The position numbers and the translations under genes are program-made. 64,000 nucleotides of DNA from Acidobacteriaceae bacterium (GTDB lineage Bacteria; Acidobacteriota; Terriglobia; Bryobacterales; Bryobacteraceae): NCBI GenBank assembly GCA_020247055.1, contig JADCJL010000097.1:25050-89049 (forward strand), given 5' to 3'. The notes beneath the pieces were generated by a model. It was not told the origin of the DNA. It did not search any database and was given only the letters and a program-made list of their open reading frames with translations. Shown one piece after another: positions 25,809 through 35,218 of the stretch (positions are counted from its first letter, which is position 1; each line of letters opens with the position of its first letter).

Positions 25809-27048
25809 CCGTCGTCCGCTTCTCTACCTTCGCCTCATCAATCGCAATCCCAAAGCCCGGCGTCTCCGGCAGCGCAATCCGCCCGTTCACCGGCGCCGGG
25901 TTCCACTGCTCGAAGTGGTAGTAGCTGCTCATCTTCGGAATCAGGTACTCCACCAGCGGACACGTCATCGGGCTCTGCGCCGCCACCACGTGCAGCGCCG
26001 TATGCACGTTATGCCCGTGCGGAATCACCTGCGCATCGTAAGCGCTCGCAATGTGGCAGATCTTCACAAGCTCGCTCACCCCGCCGCACCACTCCGGGTC
26101 GGCCTGCACCACGCTGATCGCCTGCGCCTCCAGGTAGCGCTTAGTCTCCCACCGGCCATAGAAGTGCTCGCCCGACGCCACCGGCACCGACGTCGCCCGC
26201 CGCAGCGCCGCAAAGCTCTCCATCTTGTCTACGGCAAACGCCTCTTCAATCCACCGCGGCCGGTACTGCTCCACCTGCTTCGCCCACTGCAGCGCGTAGT
26301 TCAGGTCCCAGCCCATGAAGGCGTCGAACATGATGTCCACCTCTTCGCCGAGCGCCTCGCGCAGGTTCCGCACCATCGCCACGTTCTTGGCCATGCCCGC
26401 CGCCCCGTCGCCGGGCCCGTACGGCAAAAACCACTTCTGGTGCAGAAAGCCCCGCTGCTTTAACTCGACGCACTTCTTCCGCAGCAGCTCCGGCTCCACG
26501 CTAAAGCCCAGACAGCTCCCGTAGGCCTGCACCGCCGCCCGCGTCGGCCCGCCCAGCAACTGATACACCGGCGCCTTGAAGTAGCGGCCCCGCAGATCCC
26601 ACAGCACGTTATCGACGGCCGAAATCGCCATCATGTAATGGCTCGACCGCGCGTGGCGATTCGACCGGTACATCTGGTCCCACAGCGTCTCGCCCGCCAG
26701 CGCCTCTTTGCCCAGCAGAAACGGCCGCAGCTGCCGGTGCACCACCACCGCCGCCTCTTCATCAATCGGACCGTAGATCGCCTCGAGCCCCGCGTCCGTC
26801 TTCAGCTTCAGGTAGAGCGCCGTCACGCGGCTCTCCCCCGCCGGCCGCCCCTTCTCCCGGTACTCGGCCGGCCGCAGCGCGTCGTAGATATGCAGCGGAT
26901 TGGTCTGATACTGCTTGTCCGCCGTCCCGGCCTCATACCGGTAGCGCCCTTCGAGCCGCACAAATTCGAGCGCGGCAATCTTGCCGGCCGCCGCCGCGTT
27001 CGCCACCGGATAAGCGGCCAGTCCGGCCAGAAATGTCCGTCGTTTCAT
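25798..27048 (-). CDS. Enolase-superfamily (mandelate racemase/muconate lactonising) dehydratase
   Basis: 416 residues from the ATG at 27048, which overlaps the PrmA stop (ATGA) and gives a clean signal-like start MKRRTFLAGLAAYPVANA. The C-terminal barrel carries the acid-base and metal residues of the family: KWFLPYGPGDG, IMFDAFMGWDLNYAL, WIEEAFA, VASGEHF and VIPHGHNVH. The HxKWF-GP-DG block resembles L-rhamnonate dehydratase, so an acid-sugar dehydratase is the best guess, not a certainty. An export signal is unusual for this mainly cytosolic family. It is the last gene of the M28/acyl-CoA synthetase/PrmA group. Confidence 0.82.
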   Translation of the reverse strand: MKRRTFLAGLAAYPVANAAAAGKIAALEFVRLEGRYRYEAGTADKQYQTNPLHIYDALRPAEYREKGRPAGESRVTALYLKLKTDAGLEAIYGPIDEEAAVVVHRQLRPFLLGKEALAGETLWDQMYRSNRHARSSHYMMAISAVDNVLWDLRGRYFKAPVYQLLGGPTRAAVQAYGSCLGFSVEPELLRKKCVELKQRGFLHQKWFLPYGPGDGAAGMAKNVAMVRNLREALGEEVDIMFDAFMGWDLNYALQWAKQVEQYRPRWIEEAFAVDKMESFAALRRATSVPVASGEHFYGRWETKRYLEAQAISVVQADPEWCGGVSELVKICHIASAYDAQVIPHGHNVHTALHVVAAQSPMTCPLVEYLIPKMSSYYHFEQWNPAPVNGRIALPETPGFGIAIDEAKVEKRTTVTW

Positions 27049-27851
27049 CTCGCCTCCGAAGGGTCCTCCCAGGCCATGCAGACCCAGATATCCCGGTCCA
27101 CGCGTTCGCGCAGCGTCCACTCCTGCGCGCCCAGCGCCTTAATCACCCGGTCGGCGTGCCGCGGCGGAATCCCGCCCACGATCAACCGCCCGCCCGGCTT
27201 CAACACCCGCTTCATCTCCTCGGCGTTATGCGCCACGGTCTCAGCGTTGATGTTGGCAAAAATCACATCGGCCCACCGCGCCTCTATCGACCGCAGCGTC
27301 CCCGTGAACAGCCCGATCTCGGGCGGCATATCCTCCCGCGCGGCCACCACGGCGTCATGGTCGATATCGCAGCCATGCACCTCTCCCGCGCCCAGCCGCA
27401 GCGCGGCCAGCGCCAAAATGCCCGACCCCGTCCCGAAATCGAAAACCCGATCGCCCGGACGCACCGTCCGCTCCAGCACCTCGAGCGCCAACTGCGTCGT
27501 CGTGTCCGCACCCGTCCCGAACGCGATGCCCGGGTTGATCACCAGCCGCTCCCGCCCCGCCGGCGTCGGCTCCGTGCACCACGGCGGCGCTACAAACAGC
27601 CGCTCGCCCACCGGTCGCCCCGGCCACGCCGCTTCGGACTCGGCCTGCCAGTCCACCTCCGGCTCCTCTCGCCAGACGGGCCCGAAGCCGGCGAACTCGG
27701 CGGCGTCAAACGCCTCGGCGAAAAACGCCCGCAGGCTCACGCGGTTCGCCGTCAGATCCTCTTCCGTTACCCCCGCCGTCTCCAGCTCCCAGAGCCGGCC
27801 CAGCAGTTCGTCCTTCTCCTCCTGCGTGCATTCGATCGTAAGAGAGTGCAT
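27045..27851 (-). CDS. prmA: Ribosomal protein L11 methyltransferase PrmA
   Basis: 268 residues from the ATG at 27851, chosen because the frame upstream of it is out-of-character and the start makes a TAATG junction with the acyl-CoA synthetase stop. The N-terminal L11-recognition domain (TIECTQEEKDELLGRLWELE) precedes a class I SAM domain: GIAFGTGADTTTQLALEVLE, FDFGTGSGILALAALRLGA, the first block being the PrmA hallmark, and VIFANINAETV. It trimethylates L11 in the cytosol. It is shorter than E. coli PrmA (293 residues). Coupled on both sides to metabolic genes. Confidence 0.9.
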   Translation of the reverse strand: MHSLTIECTQEEKDELLGRLWELETAGVTEEDLTANRVSLRAFFAEAFDAAEFAGFGPVWREEPEVDWQAESEAAWPGRPVGERLFVAPPWCTEPTPAGRERLVINPGIAFGTGADTTTQLALEVLERTVRPGDRVFDFGTGSGILALAALRLGAGEVHGCDIDHDAVVAAREDMPPEIGLFTGTLRSIEARWADVIFANINAETVAHNAEEMKRVLKPGGRLIVGGIPPRHADRVIKALGAQEWTLRERVDRDIWVCMAWEDPSEAR

Positions 27852-29401
27852 TATCCTTGAACTCGTTTGACCTTGCCGGCCCAGAACGATTCCTTCAACT
27901 CCAGTTTGCGAATCTTCCCCGTGCCCGTCTTCGGCAGCGCCTCGGCGCGGAACGCAATAATCCGCGGCAGTTTGAACCGGCCCAGCCGCTCGCCCAGAAA
28001 CGCCAGCAGCTCCTCCTGCGACAACTCCGCCCCCGCCTTGCGCACCACCACCGCCGCCGGCACCTCGCCCCACTTCTCATCCGGCGCCGCCACCACCGCG
28101 CATTCCAGCACCGCCGGATGCGCCGCAATCGCCCGCTCCACCTCAATCGAAGAGATGTTCTCGCCGCCGCTGATGATGATCTCCTTCTTGCGATCAACAA
28201 TCAGCACGTAGCCCTCGGCGTCCCACACGGCCATATCCCCCGTGTGAAACCACGCGCCCTCCATCACGGCGGCCGTCGCGGCCGGCTCTCGGAAGTACCC
28301 GGCCATCACATGGTCGCTGCGCGTGATGATCTCGCCAATCGAGCTCGCATCCCGCGGCACGTCCTTGCCCTGCGGGTCCACCACGCGGATCTCTACCCCC
28401 GGCAGCGGCCAGCCCGTCATCGCCTGCCGCCGCTGCCGGTCGGCCTGATCGGCAAACACGACCCCCGGCTTCGGCCCGGCTTTGCTCAACACCGGCGCCG
28501 TCTCCGTCAGCCCGTAGCCGGCCGCCGCCTCGCAGCCGAACGCCGCTTCGAGCCGCGCGATCAGCTCGGGCGAAGACGCCGCGCCCCCCAGCATGATGTG
28601 CCGCAGGCTCGAAGTGTCGAACTGCCCCAACTGCGGGCAGTTGAGCAGCGAATTCGCCATCGTCGGCACCAGGCACATATCGGTCGCCTTGTGCTCGGCG
28701 ATCAGCGCCAGCACCGCCGCCGGATCAAACCGGCGCACCATCACCTGCTTGGTCCCCATCATCGCGCACGCCTGCGGCATGCCCCAGCCATTAGCGTGGA
28801 ACAGCGGAATCGTGTGCAGATCCACCTTCGTCTTGGCGTCGTCAAAGGTCGTCGCCAGCGACATCGCGTGCAGGTAGAGCGTCCGGTGCGTCAGGCTCAC
28901 GCCCTTCGGCGTCCCCGTGCTGCCGCTCGTGTAGAACAGCTCGGCAATCCCGTTCTCGTCAATCTTCGTCCAGTCGCACGGCGCCGCCGGCGCGTCCATC
29001 ACAAAACCGTCGAGCGAAATCCAGTGCTCCACCGCCGGGCATCCCTCGCGGTTGATCGACCCCGCGAACTCCGGCTCGTAGAAGACAATCCGCGCCCCCG
29101 AGTGGTTCAGAATCCCGGTGATCTCCCCCGGCGTCAGCCGCACGTTCAGCGGCATCACGATGCCGCCCGCCATCACCACGCCGTAGTAGCCTTCAAGCAG
29201 CAGATGCGTGTTAAAGCTCAGGTAAGCCACGCGGTCGCCCGGCTCAACGCCCAGCGCGAGCAACTGGCCCGCCAGGCGCTCGCAGCGCTCGGCGAACTCG
29301 CCGTAGGTGAACTCCTTGTCGCCGCAGACAATGCCCACCCGGCGGGCAAACAGATCAGCGGCGCGGTAGAGAAAGCGGATGGGCGTCAGTGGGAGAGTCA
29401 T
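27851..29401 (-). CDS. Acyl-CoA synthetase (AMP-forming)
   Basis: 516 residues with all ANL-superfamily motifs: FYTSGSTGTPKGVSLTH (P-loop-like), the HANGWGMPQ region, GYGLTETAPVLS, WFHTGDMAVWDAEGYVLIVD (given in part), RKKEIIISGGENISS and the catalytic Lys in PKTGTGKIRK. It closely follows medium/long-chain fatty acyl-CoA ligases of the AlkK/FadD3 type. It activates a carboxylic acid to its CoA thioester in the cytosol; the substrate is open. It overlaps the upstream M28 peptidase stop (ATGA) and abuts prmA. Confidence 0.92.
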   Translation of the reverse strand: MTLPLTPIRFLYRAADLFARRVGIVCGDKEFTYGEFAERCERLAGQLLALGVEPGDRVAYLSFNTHLLLEGYYGVVMAGGIVMPLNVRLTPGEITGILNHSGARIVFYEPEFAGSINREGCPAVEHWISLDGFVMDAPAAPCDWTKIDENGIAELFYTSGSTGTPKGVSLTHRTLYLHAMSLATTFDDAKTKVDLHTIPLFHANGWGMPQACAMMGTKQVMVRRFDPAAVLALIAEHKATDMCLVPTMANSLLNCPQLGQFDTSSLRHIMLGGAASSPELIARLEAAFGCEAAAGYGLTETAPVLSKAGPKPGVVFADQADRQRRQAMTGWPLPGVEIRVVDPQGKDVPRDASSIGEIITRSDHVMAGYFREPAATAAVMEGAWFHTGDMAVWDAEGYVLIVDRKKEIIISGGENISSIEVERAIAAHPAVLECAVVAAPDEKWGEVPAAVVVRKAGAELSQEELLAFLGERLGRFKLPRIIAFRAEALPKTGTGKIRKLELKESFWAGKVKRVQG

Positions 29402-30945
29402 TTGGCGAATCGCTTGAAAAAGCTATCAGATTTCCAGGCGGGCCGCTGCGGCAGGTTCGCCGTGCGTGCCACCAGGGCCGCCAGATACTCGGTAAACCGC
29501 CCCGCCGCCGGGATGTCTACCGGCTGCGCGAGATCGTCCGAAACGGCGTGGTACCGGGTCTTCAACCACTCGCTTTGCAGCTTCTCCTCGGGCGAACCCT
29601 TCTGGTAGCCGAACTTAAACGCCAGCGACGGAATGCCCGCGCGGATAAAGCTGTACTGGTCGCTGCGGATAAACCGCCGCTGCTCGGGAATCGGATCCGG
29701 CAACACCGGCAATGCGAACTCCCCGGCCACCTCGCGCGCCGTATCGCCCAGCGTCGACTCATCAATGCCGAGCATCGTCAGGTATCGCAGCGCGTGCAGC
29801 GGCATGAACATGTCCATGTTGCAGTTGGCGACCAGCTGCCGGGCCGGTACCGTCGGGTTGCGCGCGAAGAAGCGCGACCCCTGCAGCCCCTTCTCTTCAC
29901 CCGTCACGGCCACGAACAGCACGCTGCGTTCGAGCGGCTTGCCGGCCTTCAACTGCCGGGCCACTTCAAGCATCGCCGCAATGCCGGAGGCGTTATCGAG
30001 CGCGCCGTTGAAGATGCCATCGCCGGCAAACGACGTCGTCTTGCCGAGATGATCGAGATGCGCGCTCACGACGACATACTCCTGCTTCCGCTTCGGGTGC
30101 GTGCCTTCGAGCTTGGCCGCCACGTTCGGGCTGCTCAGCTCGCCGCGCTTCACCGCCACCGTCGCCGCCAACTCCCCCACCAGCGGAAACTTCGGCAGCG
30201 GCTGCTCCGCCGCCGCCAGATCAAACAGCTCCTTCACCGTGTGCCCCGACCCGGCAAACAGCATCTCTGCGTGCTCCGGGTTGAAAACGATCGAAACCTG
30301 CTGGCCCGCCTCATCGGCCACCGCCGTCATCGAAGCCTGCAGCCGGGCCGCCGACGCCCGCGGCCACGGCACCGTCTGCACCCGCGACAGCGTAATCAGC
30401 CCAATCGCCCCCCGCTTCCGCAGCGGCTCCCATCGCACATCGCTCGACTGCACATGCGCCGCCAGCGGCCCCGGCCAGGCCTTCGGAGCCCCCGCCAGCA
30501 TCACCGCAATCTTCCCCTTCAGGTTCACCCCCTTCAGGTCATCATGATTCTGCTCCGGTACCCGCAGCCCGTAGCCAACAAAAACCATGGGCGCCCGCAC
30601 CGCCGGCGCCGGGTCCGTCCGCAGGCTGAAATAGGCCTGTTTGCCCAGTTCGACGGCCACCGCCTTGCCGTCGCGCACAATCTCCAGCTTCGAATTCGCC
30701 TCGTCAATCTGCCGCGTCGCAAACGGCACCGGCTGCAGGTAGCCCTGCGTCCCCGCCGCCTGCAGGCCCAGCCGTTCAAACTCCGCCGCCACGTAGGCCG
30801 CCGCCTGCCGGTGCCCCTCGCTGCCCGTGTTCCGGCCCTCAAGCTTATCGTCGGCCAGAAACTGCACATGTTTCCACCAGCGCTCCCCCACACTTTCCGC
30901 GAAAAGAGAGCTGACGACCAGAGCAAAGCAGAACAGACGGCGCAT
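29398..30945 (-). CDS. Secreted M28-family aminopeptidase
   Basis: 515 residues from the ATG at 30945, which has AAGG a few bases upstream and a signal peptide (MRRLFCFALVVSSLFAE). A protease-associated-like insert (about 120-260) is followed by the M28 catalytic core with its two-zinc ligand set: SAHLDHLG (His, Asp), GALDNASGIAAMLE (Asp), TGEEKGLQGS (Glu pair), NCNMDMF (Asp) and RYHAVSDDL (His). It is expected to be periplasmic or outer-membrane associated, trimming N-terminal residues from peptides. It is the first gene of the coupled minus-strand group and is divergent from the gamma-glutamyltransferase gene. Confidence 0.93.
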   Translation of the reverse strand: MRRLFCFALVVSSLFAESVGERWWKHVQFLADDKLEGRNTGSEGHRQAAAYVAAEFERLGLQAAGTQGYLQPVPFATRQIDEANSKLEIVRDGKAVAVELGKQAYFSLRTDPAPAVRAPMVFVGYGLRVPEQNHDDLKGVNLKGKIAVMLAGAPKAWPGPLAAHVQSSDVRWEPLRKRGAIGLITLSRVQTVPWPRASAARLQASMTAVADEAGQQVSIVFNPEHAEMLFAGSGHTVKELFDLAAAEQPLPKFPLVGELAATVAVKRGELSSPNVAAKLEGTHPKRKQEYVVVSAHLDHLGKTTSFAGDGIFNGALDNASGIAAMLEVARQLKAGKPLERSVLFVAVTGEEKGLQGSRFFARNPTVPARQLVANCNMDMFMPLHALRYLTMLGIDESTLGDTAREVAGEFALPVLPDPIPEQRRFIRSDQYSFIRAGIPSLAFKFGYQKGSPEEKLQSEWLKTRYHAVSDDLAQPVDIPAAGRFTEYLAALVARTANLPQRPAWKSDSFFKRFAK

Positions 30946-30996
30946 GGGTATCCTTAAGGTTGCTGACGGAATCTCCATTATAGTGAGGGCACCTCC

Positions 30997-32829
30997 ATGA
31001 AGCGCATCTTCTTCGGTCTGGCTATTCTCGGCCTGTTCGGCATCGCCGTGGCGCAGCGGCGGGCGCCCTCGGAACCGCCGCAGCGCTTTGCCTCCCGCGG
31101 CACCCGCATCGCCATCGGCGCCGGCACCGACGCCTCGGCCGACGCCGGCATGCGCCTCGCTCAGAACGGCGGCAACGCCGTCGACGCCGGCGTCGCGGCC
31201 ATGTTCGCGGCCAGCATCGTCGAATACTCCCACTTCGGCTTCGGCGGCGAAGCCCCCATTCTCATCCGCACCAAAGAAGGCAAGGTCGTCTCCATCGCCG
31301 GCATCGGCACCATGCCCAAACTCGCCACCGCCGACCTGTTCCGCAACCGCCGCATGCTCCCCGGCGAAATTCAAAACCTCGAACCCAACGGCCTCAAAGG
31401 CATGGTCCCCGTCGCCGGCCTCATGCCCGCGCTCGTCCCCGGCATGGTCGAAGCCGGCCTCGTCGCCCTCCGCGAGTACGGCACCAAGTCCTTTGCCGAG
31501 GTCATCCAACCCGCCATCGAACTCGCCGACGGCGCGCCGCTCGACGAAGTCCGCGCCACCTCGCTCGCCCGCTCCCGCCGCTTCTTCGAACTCTGGCCCA
31601 CCTCGAAAGCCGCCTACCTCCCCCCCGGCTTCACCCCCCGGCCCAGCCTCGTCTTCGAACAGCCCGACCTCGCCCGCACCCTCCGCGCCATGGCCGCCGC
31701 CGAAGCCCGCGCCGTCAAAGGCGGCGCCGCCCGCCAGGCCGGCATCGACGCCGTCCGCGACTACTTCTACCGCGGCGACATCGCCCGCAAAATCGACGCC
31801 TTCAGCCAGGCCAACGACGGCCTCCTCCGCTACGAAGACCTCGCCGCCTTCCGCCTCCAACCCGAAGAACCGGTCTCCACCACCTACCGCGGCTACACCG
31901 TCTACAAGCCCGGCTTCTGGAGCCAGGGCCCCATCTTCCTCGAAGCCCTCAATCTCCTCGAAGGCTTCCCCCTCGCCGAGATGCAGCACAACTCCTCGCA
32001 GTATCTCCACACCCTCACCGAAGCCCTCAAACTCGGCTACGCCGACCGCGACACCTACTACGGCGACCCCCTGTTCCATAACATCCCCGCCGCCACGCTG
32101 CTCTCGAAAGAGTACGCCGCCGAACGCCGCGCCCAGATCGGCGATCAGGCCTCGATGGCCTTCCGCCCCGGCCTGATCGACGGCAAAAAGGGCCAGCACC
32201 CCTCGGAAACCGAAATCGTCCGCCACAAAATCGACGACGAACTCATGGCCCGCGACACCACCTGCATCACCGCCGCCGACGCCGACGGCATCATGTTCTC
32301 CGTCACGCCCTCCGGCTCCTGGCTGCCTTCGGTCGTCGCCGGCGACACCGGCATCCCCCTCACGCAGCGCGCCCAGAGCTTCCTGCTCATCCCCGGCCAC
32401 CCCAACGAACTCGCCGGCGGCAAGCGCCCCCGCGTCACCCTCAGCCCCACCCTCGTCACCCGCAACGGCCGGCCCTTTCTCGCCCTCGCCACCCCCGGCG
32501 GCGACAACCAGGACCAGGCCCTGCTCCAGATGTTCCTCAACGTCGTCGACTTCGGCATGAACGCCCAGGCCGCCGTCGAAGCCCCCCGCCTGCAGACGCG
32601 CCACCTCGTCTCGAGCTTCGACAACCACGCCATGAGCCCCGGCGACCTCATGCTCGACGAACGCATCTCCCCCAGCGTCATCCAGCAGCTCGCCCAGCGC
32701 GGCCACGACGTCAGCACCCGGTCGAAATGGTCCGGCGGCGCCGCGCCCGTCATCATCCGCTACGCCCCCGGCGGGGTCATGGAGGCCGGCGCCGACCCTT
32801 ACGGCTACCGCACCGCGCGCGCCTGGTGA
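30997..32829 (+). CDS. Gamma-glutamyltransferase family protein, secreted
   Basis: 610 residues with a signal peptide (MKRIFFGLAILGLFGIAVAQ). It has the Ntn-hydrolase layout of GGT: large subunit with QNGGNAVDAGVAAMF and FGFGGEAP, then autoprocessing before the nucleophile Thr. The aligned motif here is DTTCITAADADG, with T421 as likely nucleophile; canonical enzymes have TTH at this point, so the His is replaced by Cys. The small subunit has SGSWLPSVVAGDTG and ATPGGDNQDQALLQ. It would transfer or hydrolyse gamma-glutamyl bonds in the periplasm, or act as a cephalosporin-acylase-like amidase. It is coupled (GTGA) to the DUF72 gene. Confidence 0.9.
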   Translation: MKRIFFGLAILGLFGIAVAQRRAPSEPPQRFASRGTRIAIGAGTDASADAGMRLAQNGGNAVDAGVAAMFAASIVEYSHFGFGGEAPILIRTKEGKVVSIAGIGTMPKLATADLFRNRRMLPGEIQNLEPNGLKGMVPVAGLMPALVPGMVEAGLVALREYGTKSFAEVIQPAIELADGAPLDEVRATSLARSRRFFELWPTSKAAYLPPGFTPRPSLVFEQPDLARTLRAMAAAEARAVKGGAARQAGIDAVRDYFYRGDIARKIDAFSQANDGLLRYEDLAAFRLQPEEPVSTTYRGYTVYKPGFWSQGPIFLEALNLLEGFPLAEMQHNSSQYLHTLTEALKLGYADRDTYYGDPLFHNIPAATLLSKEYAAERRAQIGDQASMAFRPGLIDGKKGQHPSETEIVRHKIDDELMARDTTCITAADADGIMFSVTPSGSWLPSVVAGDTGIPLTQRAQSFLLIPGHPNELAGGKRPRVTLSPTLVTRNGRPFLALATPGGDNQDQALLQMFLNVVDFGMNAQAAVEAPRLQTRHLVSSFDNHAMSPGDLMLDERISPSVIQQLAQRGHDVSTRSKWSGGAAPVIIRYAPGGVMEAGADPYGYRTARAW

Positions 32830-33779
32830 GCAATCTCTCTCTGTTCGCCGCCGAACCCACCCCGCTTGCCGCCAAGCTCGCCCGCCTCGCCGCCCGCGGC
32901 ATTCTCCTCGGCGGCAGCTCCTGGAAGTACGAAGGCTGGCTCGGCCAGATCTACACCCCGGAACGCTACTTCACCCGCGGCAAATTCTCGGCCAAGAAGT
33001 TCGAAGACACCTGCCTGGCCGAGTACGCCGAAACCTTCCCGGTCGTCTGCGGCGACTTCAGCTTCTATCAGTTCCCCTCGCAAGAGTTCTGGCAAAAACT
33101 CTTTGCCAGCGCCCCCGCCTCGCTGCAGTTCGCCTTCAAAGTGCCCGAAGAGATCACCGTCAAGGTCTTCCCGGCCCACCCCCGCTACGGCCGCCGCGCC
33201 GGCCTTGAAAACCCCAACTTCCTCGACAGCGAACTCCTCCGCCAGATGTTCCTCGAACCGCTCCGGCCCTACGCCGGCCGCACCTTCGCCCTCATCTTCG
33301 AGTTCGGCCAGATGTCGCGCAAAACCATGCCGGATGTCGAAGCGTTCCTCGAAAAACTCGTCCCGTTTCTTGAAAAACTGCCTCCCGGGCCGCGCTACTC
33401 GATCGAACTGCGCAACGCCGAATTCCTCACCCCCGCCTACTTCGCCGCCCTCCGCCACCACCGCGTCGCCCACATCTTCAACGCCTGGACCCGCATGCCG
33501 GAGCTCTCCGCCCAAACCGCCCTCCCCGACGCCCACACCGCCCGCTTCACCGTCGTCCGCGCCCTCCTCCGCCAGGGCCGCTCCTACGAAGACGCCGTCA
33601 ACACCTTCTCGCCCTACGACCGCATCCAGGACCCCAACCCCGCCGCCCGCGACGCCCTGCGCGCGCTCATCAACCGCTCGCTCCGCCTCGGCCAACCCGC
33701 CAGCATTTTCGTCAATAATCGTTTCGAGGGCAACGCGCCCGCCACCATCGAATCCATCGTCGAGGGAATCGAACTATGA
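32826..33779 (+). CDS. DUF72 family protein
   Basis: 317 residues from GTG 32826, whose GTGA overlaps the previous stop. It has typical DUF72 (YecE-like) blocks: LLGGSSWKYEGWLGQIYTPE (near the N-terminus), FSFYQFPSQEFWQKLF, FAFKVPEEIT, ALIFEFGQM, YSIELRNAEFLT and the C-terminal YVNNRFEGNAPATIE-like ending. The family adopts a TIM-barrel-like fold; its biochemical role is not established. It is translationally coupled to a gamma-glutamyltransferase upstream and a sulfatase downstream (ATGA at 33776-33779). Confidence 0.85.
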   Translation: MSNLSLFAAEPTPLAAKLARLAARGILLGGSSWKYEGWLGQIYTPERYFTRGKFSAKKFEDTCLAEYAETFPVVCGDFSFYQFPSQEFWQKLFASAPASLQFAFKVPEEITVKVFPAHPRYGRRAGLENPNFLDSELLRQMFLEPLRPYAGRTFALIFEFGQMSRKTMPDVEAFLEKLVPFLEKLPPGPRYSIELRNAEFLTPAYFAALRHHRVAHIFNAWTRMPELSAQTALPDAHTARFTVVRALLRQGRSYEDAVNTFSPYDRIQDPNPAARDALRALINRSLRLGQPASIFVNNRFEGNAPATIESIVEGIEL

Positions 33780-35218
33780 TTTCACGCAGAGAACTGCTCG
33801 CCGCCCCGGCGCTCTACCAGCGCACCCCCACCCGCCGCAACGTGCTGTTCCTCATGGCCGACCAGCACCGCGCCGACTGCCTCGGCGCCGCCGCCCACAC
33901 CCCCAACCTCGACCGCCTCGCCCGCGAAGGCGCCCGCTTCGTCAACGCCTACTCCTCCACCCCCACCTGCACCCCGGCCCGCGCCTGCCTGCTCACCGGC
34001 CTTTCCCCCTGGAACCACGGCATGCTCGCCTACGGCCGCGTCGCCCCCAAGTATCCCTACGAAATGCCGCGGGCGCTGAACGATCTCGGCTACTTCACCG
34101 GCGCCATCGGCAAACTGCACTACTCCCCGCAGCGCAACCTGCACGGCTACCAGATGGCGCTGCTCGATGAAAGCGTCCGCGTCGAAAGCCCCGACTTCCG
34201 CAGCGACTACCGCAGCTGGTTCGCCTCCCAGGCCCCGCTGCTCAACCCGGACGCGACCGGCGTCGGCTTCAACGACTACAACGCCAAACCCTACCTCCTG
34301 CCCGAACGGCTCCACCCCACGCGCTGGACCGCCGACTGCGCCGTCAATTTCCTCGAAGGCTACCAGCGCCCCGAACCCTTCTTCCTGAAGGTCTCCTTCG
34401 CCCGGCCCCACAGCCCCTACGACCCGCCGCAGCGCTGGATGGACTTCCATAAAGACCGCCCGCTCCCCCCCGCCGACATCGCCCCGTGGGCCGACCGTCA
34501 CCGCGCCCGCAACACGACGAAAAACGACATCTGGCGTGGCGACCTGGGTCCCGCCGCCGTCCGCGAGTCCCGGCAGGGCTACTGGGGCGCCGTCTCGTTC
34601 ATCGATGAACAGATCGGCCGCATCCTCGCCGCCCTCGATCAGCGCGGCCTCGCCGACAACACCCTCGTCATCTACACCTCCGACCACGGCGACATGCTCG
34701 GCGATCATCATCTGTGGCGCAAGTCCTACGCCTACGAAGGCTCGGCCCGCGTGCCGATGATCGTCCGTCTGCCCGGCGCGCCCCGCGGCCAGACGTTTGA
34801 GCAGCCCGTCGAACTCCGCGACATCTTCCCCACCGTCCTCGACGCCGCCGAAGCCTCCCCGGCCCGCCCCCTCGACGGCCGTTCTTTGCTCGACCTCATC
34901 CGCGGCCGCGCCGCCAACTGGCGCGAATGGATCGACCTCGAACACGGCGTCTGCTACGACAACGCGAACCAGTGGACGGCCCTGACCGACGGCCGCACCA
35001 AGTACATCTTCCACGCCTTCACCGGCGAAGAGCAGCTGTTTGATCTCACCACCGACCGCGCCGAACTCCGCAACCGCACCGACGATGCGGCGCGCCTGCG
35101 CCTCTGGCGCGGCCGCATGATCCAGCACCTCGAAGCCCGCGGCGAAGCCTGGGTCAAGGGCGGCCGCCTGGCCACGCGCGAGAAGATGGTGCAGTACTCG
35201 CCGCTCTATCCCCGCTAA
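33776..35218 (+). CDS. Sulfatase (formylglycine type)
   Basis: 480 residues. The alkaline-phosphatase-superfamily metal site starts at LFLMADQHRADC, and the formylglycine motif is CTPAR with C65 (family CxPxR). TSDHGDMLGDHHLW supplies further metal ligands. Formylglycine-dependent sulfatases hydrolyse sulfate esters of glycans, steroids or choline; the DQHRAD and DHGDMLGDH combination is common in choline-sulfatase-like and glycan sulfatases, so the substrate is uncertain. No clear signal peptide, though the N-terminus MISRRELLAAPAL is a weak twin-arginine-like stretch. A separate maturase would be needed and is not identified here, although a SPASM radical SAM gene occurs at 45862. Confidence 0.9.
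   Translation: MISRRELLAAPALYQRTPTRRNVLFLMADQHRADCLGAAAHTPNLDRLAREGARFVNAYSSTPTCTPARACLLTGLSPWNHGMLAYGRVAPKYPYEMPRALNDLGYFTGAIGKLHYSPQRNLHGYQMALLDESVRVESPDFRSDYRSWFASQAPLLNPDATGVGFNDYNAKPYLLPERLHPTRWTADCAVNFLEGYQRPEPFFLKVSFARPHSPYDPPQRWMDFHKDRPLPPADIAPWADRHRARNTTKNDIWRGDLGPAAVRESRQGYWGAVSFIDEQIGRILAALDQRGLADNTLVIYTSDHGDMLGDHHLWRKSYAYEGSARVPMIVRLPGAPRGQTFEQPVELRDIFPTVLDAAEASPARPLDGRSLLDLIRGRAANWREWIDLEHGVCYDNANQWTALTDGRTKYIFHAFTGEEQLFDLTTDRAELRNRTDDAARLRLWRGRMIQHLEARGEAWVKGGRLATREKMVQYSPLYPR

Noticed and set aside
27852..28073. N-terminal extension of PrmA
   Set aside because: It is a Gly/Ala-rich shadow of the acyl-CoA synthetase gene; the ATG at 27851 gives the normal PrmA N-terminus.
30946..32706. 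Upstream extension of the M28 peptidase frame to more than 1100 codons
   Set aside because: The extra part is antisense to the gamma-glutamyltransferase gene and of shadow composition; the ATG at 30945 has an RBS and a signal peptide.
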